Source: an uncultured Bacteroidales bacterium
GTDB lineage: Bacteria > Bacteroidota > Bacteroidia > Bacteroidales > Bacteroidaceae
DNA length: 18,120 nucleotides
Direction: 5' to 3'
Assembly: GCA_937898885.1 (NCBI GenBank)
Contig: CALDKD010000094.1
Location: 1 to 18,120, forward strand
This document shows positions 15,916-18,120 of the stretch, piece after piece. Each line of letters starts with the position of its first letter. Position 1 is the stretch's first letter. Under the pieces are notes generated by a model. That model was not told the DNA's origin. It searched no databases and saw only the letters and a program-made list of their open reading frames with translations. A program made the translations under genes and the position numbers.

Positions 15916-16338
15916 TTATTTTGTCAGATTAAAACTGATATTTGTATTTTTATGCTTTTGCCAGTTATATGTCACAGGCTCGTACGGATATACAAACCCT
16001 ACGTTATTGTTAACCCATTTATCACCTGTTTCCTGCTTGCTGAGCTTATAGACCTCATACAAATACTGTTTCGCAGAATTACCCATTAACCATTTGCGGG
16101 TTTTCCCGGCATCACTGTAGATAGTAATTCAAAATTCCACCATCAAAATAATTGAAATACGGACCACGGGAATATTATCTTTATTGAAGGTCAATAATTT
16201 CTCCGGTCCTTCCATTAATCCAATCCGGTGGAGATTTGCGTTATTACTTACAGGATGCACCTCTATCCATCGGGTGCATCCGCTGTTTCTGATGTTTCTG
16301 CTACAAAAGTCTGTTGCAGCAGAATCTATAGTGTCTGA
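15916..16338 (-). pseudogene. Possible decayed gene remnant
   Basis: On the minus strand, one frame stays open from just after a TAG at about 16339-16341 down to a TAA at 15916-15918, about 140 codons, broken by a single TGA at 16129-16131. The second part (70 codons) reads like a real protein end: SDAGKTRKWLMGNSAKQY, LSKQETGDKWVNNNVGF, VYPYEPVTYNWQKH. Around the internal stop another frame reads PYFNYFDGGILNYYL, which hints at compensating frameshifts. I do not recognise the family, and no start codon or ribosome binding site is convincing. It fills the gap between the AraC promoter and the small peptide gene. It could also be chance open frame. Confidence 0.35.
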
Positions 16339-16343
16339 CTACC

Positions 16344-16508
16344 TCAATCTGGCACTCCGTAGCCATAGCCACTTCCCGAGTCACCATCTATGTAGTCGTA
16401 GTCAGGGTCGTTATTACGGCTTCCGAAGTTTACGTCCGATGTGCAGAGCATGTGTGTCTGCTGCACCTGTACAACCTTCATCGTGGGTGTTTTATATGTC
16501 TTCTTCAT
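16344..16508 (-). CDS. Small Bacteroidales peptide (YxxPxxK...LCxS type), with Gly/Tyr/Asp-rich tail
   Basis: A 54-residue peptide, MKKTYKTPTMKVVQVQQTHM then LCTSD, followed by a tail rich in Asp, Tyr, Gly and Ser that ends GYGVPD. A GGAGG ribosome binding site lies just before ATG 16508. The gene begins 12 bp after the stop of the LRR protein gene, so it is almost certainly co-transcribed. The core aligns without gaps with the peptide at 10009-10161: Tyr, Pro, Lys, then Leu-Cys-x-Ser at identical spacing. It has no signal peptide. The MKK start, Y-x-x-P motif and Gly/Tyr-rich tail fit a widespread, uncharacterised type of short Bacteroidales protein. Function unknown. Confidence 0.72.
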   Translation of the reverse strand: MKKTYKTPTMKVVQVQQTHMLCTSDVNFGSRNNDPDYDYIDGDSGSGYGYGVPD

Positions 16509-16520
16509 ATCATGTCCTCC

Positions 16521-18120
16521 TTACCTCTGGTAAACTTTCTTTCCGTTCTTTATCACGATACCCTTGTAGTTGTCGTTTACACGCATACCGTTGAGATTGT
16601 AGATTGCCTCGCTGCTGTTCCTGAGCGGAGTCCTTGTTACGGTAATCTCCTCTATGCCTGTGGCTTCATCATCCAGCAACTTGATGTCGAACTCCTTTGC
16701 CTTGGCATAGGAAGTGTTGCCTCCATCAACCTGACTGCCGAGCGACTCTATTTTCAGGTACCAGCGCTGTGGTGAAAGTACAATCTCGTCATTTTCTGCC
16801 TTGCAGAGTTTGCCGCCACTCATGAAGATGTAATCCTTTGTCTTCATTCCTGTCACATCTTGATATGTTCCTGTGAAGGTGTATTTACGCTCCACGCTTG
16901 AACAAACTATGCTGTTCTCTTCCGACTTGCAAATCTTCCTGGTGGAAAGGTTTATCTCCTGAGGATTATAATTATCTGCCTTCTTTGCACGGATAAGGTA
17001 AGGATGGTTAGGCTTCAGCTTGCCACTCTTCACCAGTCGCACCTCCAGTTCCGTCTTCACCGTCTGCCCCATGTCGTCGGTATATTCGTGGAAGTTGTTG
17101 ATGGCAGCGACTTCGAAATTGTCTTTCCATTCACCGTAACTCATAGCGAACGGCACATACAACGCCTGCCAGTTGGTGTCCTTGAACGTGCGACTGTAAG
17201 TCAATTTTACGACGGTGAAGTCACGGTAAGACAGGTACTCATCCTTGTCCGTAAACGTCAGTTCGCCGCCAACAATCTTACCGTCATCATCTAACGAATA
17301 TGTCGTGTCACCTAATTTAAAGTAGTTGATTAATTGGATGTTTGTAAATTCTTTCCATCCTTCAGCGTTCTTGTATGCGACGTCATCCTGCACATATACT
17401 GGAATATCTTTAGGAACAGATTCAAAAGTGTATTTGCCCAAAGAAGGTGGCAACAGTGCAAGAGAGTTTATTGAAGTCAGCTTATTGCAATCTGCGAATG
17501 CACGACTTCCTATACTCGTCACGGTGCTTGGAATGACCAGAGTCCCTTCTATGCCAGAGCAGCCTTCGAATGCACTCTCTCCTATACTCGTCACGGTGCT
17601 TGGAATGACCAAATCCCCTTTTATGCCAGAGCAGCCAGAGAATGCTCCATCTCCGATGTTTGTCACACCTTCCTGCAACGATACTGAAGTCAAGCCAGAG
17701 CAGCCAGAGAATGCCCAAAGTCCTATACTGCCGCCTTTAACCGTTAGCGAAGTCAGTTTTTTGCAATCTGCGAATGCACGAATTCCTATACTCGTCACAG
17801 TGCTTGGAATGACCAGAGCCCCTTCTATGCCAGAGCAGCCAGAGAATGCTCCATCTCCGATGCCTGTGATGCCATCTGGAATGGTCACCGAAGTAGCCCA
17901 CGGAGCACAATCAACAACAATATTGTCATTGATAACCACTCCGTCGCCATTGCACATTGTTGCGCCCCAGTAATTATTTTCTTTTGCATTAAGGTTTTCG
18001 TTGGTGACTAATGAAGAAAAATAACAACCGTCGAACGCATTGTCACCAATGCTCGTAACCAAGTCTGGAATGGTTACTGAGGTTAGGTTTTCGCAATAAG
18101 AGAACGCATATTCACCAATG
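16521..18120 (-). CDS. BspA-like leucine-rich-repeat (LRR_5) surface protein, partial
   Basis: The C-terminal 533 residues of a larger protein; the frame stays open through the right edge, so the start is outside. The TTG near 18062 is just a codon within a repeat. About seven LRR_5 units of roughly 23-24 residues are seen, with the pattern VTSIG-x-x-AF-x-x-C-x-x-L-x-x-(V)x(IPSTVTSIG). Then come a beta-rich non-repeat region of about 250 residues (from YFKLGDTTYSLDDDGKI) and the C-terminal motif AIYNLNGMRVNDNYKGIVIK, of the short type IX-sorting style. Proteins of this sort are attached to or released from the cell surface and bind host or bacterial partners in known cases such as BspA. The DNA of several repeats is nearly identical. 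The small peptide gene follows after 12 bp. Confidence 0.9.
   Translation of the reverse strand, partial: IGEYAFSYCENLTSVTIPDLVTSIGDNAFDGCYFSSLVTNENLNAKENNYWGATMCNGDGVVINDNIVVDCAPWATSVTIPDGITGIGDGAFSGCSGIEGALVIPSTVTSIGIRAFADCKKLTSLTVKGGSIGLWAFSGCSGLTSVSLQEGVTNIGDGAFSGCSGIKGDLVIPSTVTSIGESAFEGCSGIEGTLVIPSTVTSIGSRAFADCNKLTSINSLALLPPSLGKYTFESVPKDIPVYVQDDVAYKNAEGWKEFTNIQLINYFKLGDTTYSLDDDGKIVGGELTFTDKDEYLSYRDFTVVKLTYSRTFKDTNWQALYVPFAMSYGEWKDNFEVAAINNFHEYTDDMGQTVKTELEVRLVKSGKLKPNHPYLIRAKKADNYNPQEINLSTRKICKSEENSIVCSSVERKYTFTGTYQDVTGMKTKDYIFMSGGKLCKAENDEIVLSPQRWYLKIESLGSQVDGGNTSYAKAKEFDIKLLDDEATGIEEITVTRTPLRNSSEAIYNLNGMRVNDNYKGIVIKNGKKVYQR

Noticed and set aside
17326..17973. 215-codon plus-strand open frame with repeats
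   Set aside because: Antisense to the LRR repeats; the apparent repeats simply mirror the LRR units.

Overview
The window looks like a chromosomal stretch of a Bacteroidales bacterium, probably in the Prevotella/Bacteroides/Muribaculaceae range. The signs are Bacteroidota-type promoters (TTTG, about 20 bp, TAnnTTTG), a BspA-like LRR_5 surface protein, a fimbrillin-like lipoprotein with a DUF1566 end, and short type IX-secretion-like C-termini (Y-x-L-x-G ... GI-x-V). All convincing genes lie on the minus strand, so transcription runs from high to low coordinates. No rRNA, tRNA, CRISPR array or insertion sequence is visible.

Block A (6893 down to 1) is a probable operon behind a near-perfect Bacteroidota promoter. 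It encodes a membrane-bound PP2C/SpoIIE-type phosphatase with an extracytoplasmic sensor region, then a 100-residue STAS anti-sigma-antagonist-like protein. Next comes a MATE-family transporter fused to an RsbW/SpoIIAB-like ATP-binding kinase domain, then a 129-residue piece of an NRPS condensation domain, then an NRPS (C-A-...) that runs off the left edge. All three parts of a partner-switching circuit are present, with the kinase/anti-sigma part attached to an exporter beside a peptide synthetase. This is the most unusual feature of the window.

Block B (about 6900-10400) holds separate units: a DUF6266-like hypothetical gene with a low-complexity tail, and a fimbrillin/DUF1566 lipoprotein preceded by a 50-residue peptide. 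Three copies of a GGGTCA...TGACCC inverted repeat mark the unit boundaries. Upstream of the DUF6266-like gene is an array of eight exact 11-bp units beginning GAGTGGA.

Block C (10399-15888) contains a membrane-anchored AraC-type regulator with its own promoter, followed by two large secreted proteins. One has a carboxypeptidase-regulatory-like domain. The other has PPC domains and a DUF7619-like domain. In front of the first secreted gene are two 15-bp direct repeats exactly 21 bp apart, a likely operator for the neighbouring regulator.

Block D (15916-18120) has the 3' part of a BspA-like leucine-rich-repeat surface protein, a closely linked 54-residue peptide related to the one in block B and found here by reading the sequence, and a possible decayed gene remnant. 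Functions are assigned by recognising motifs; no database search was possible.
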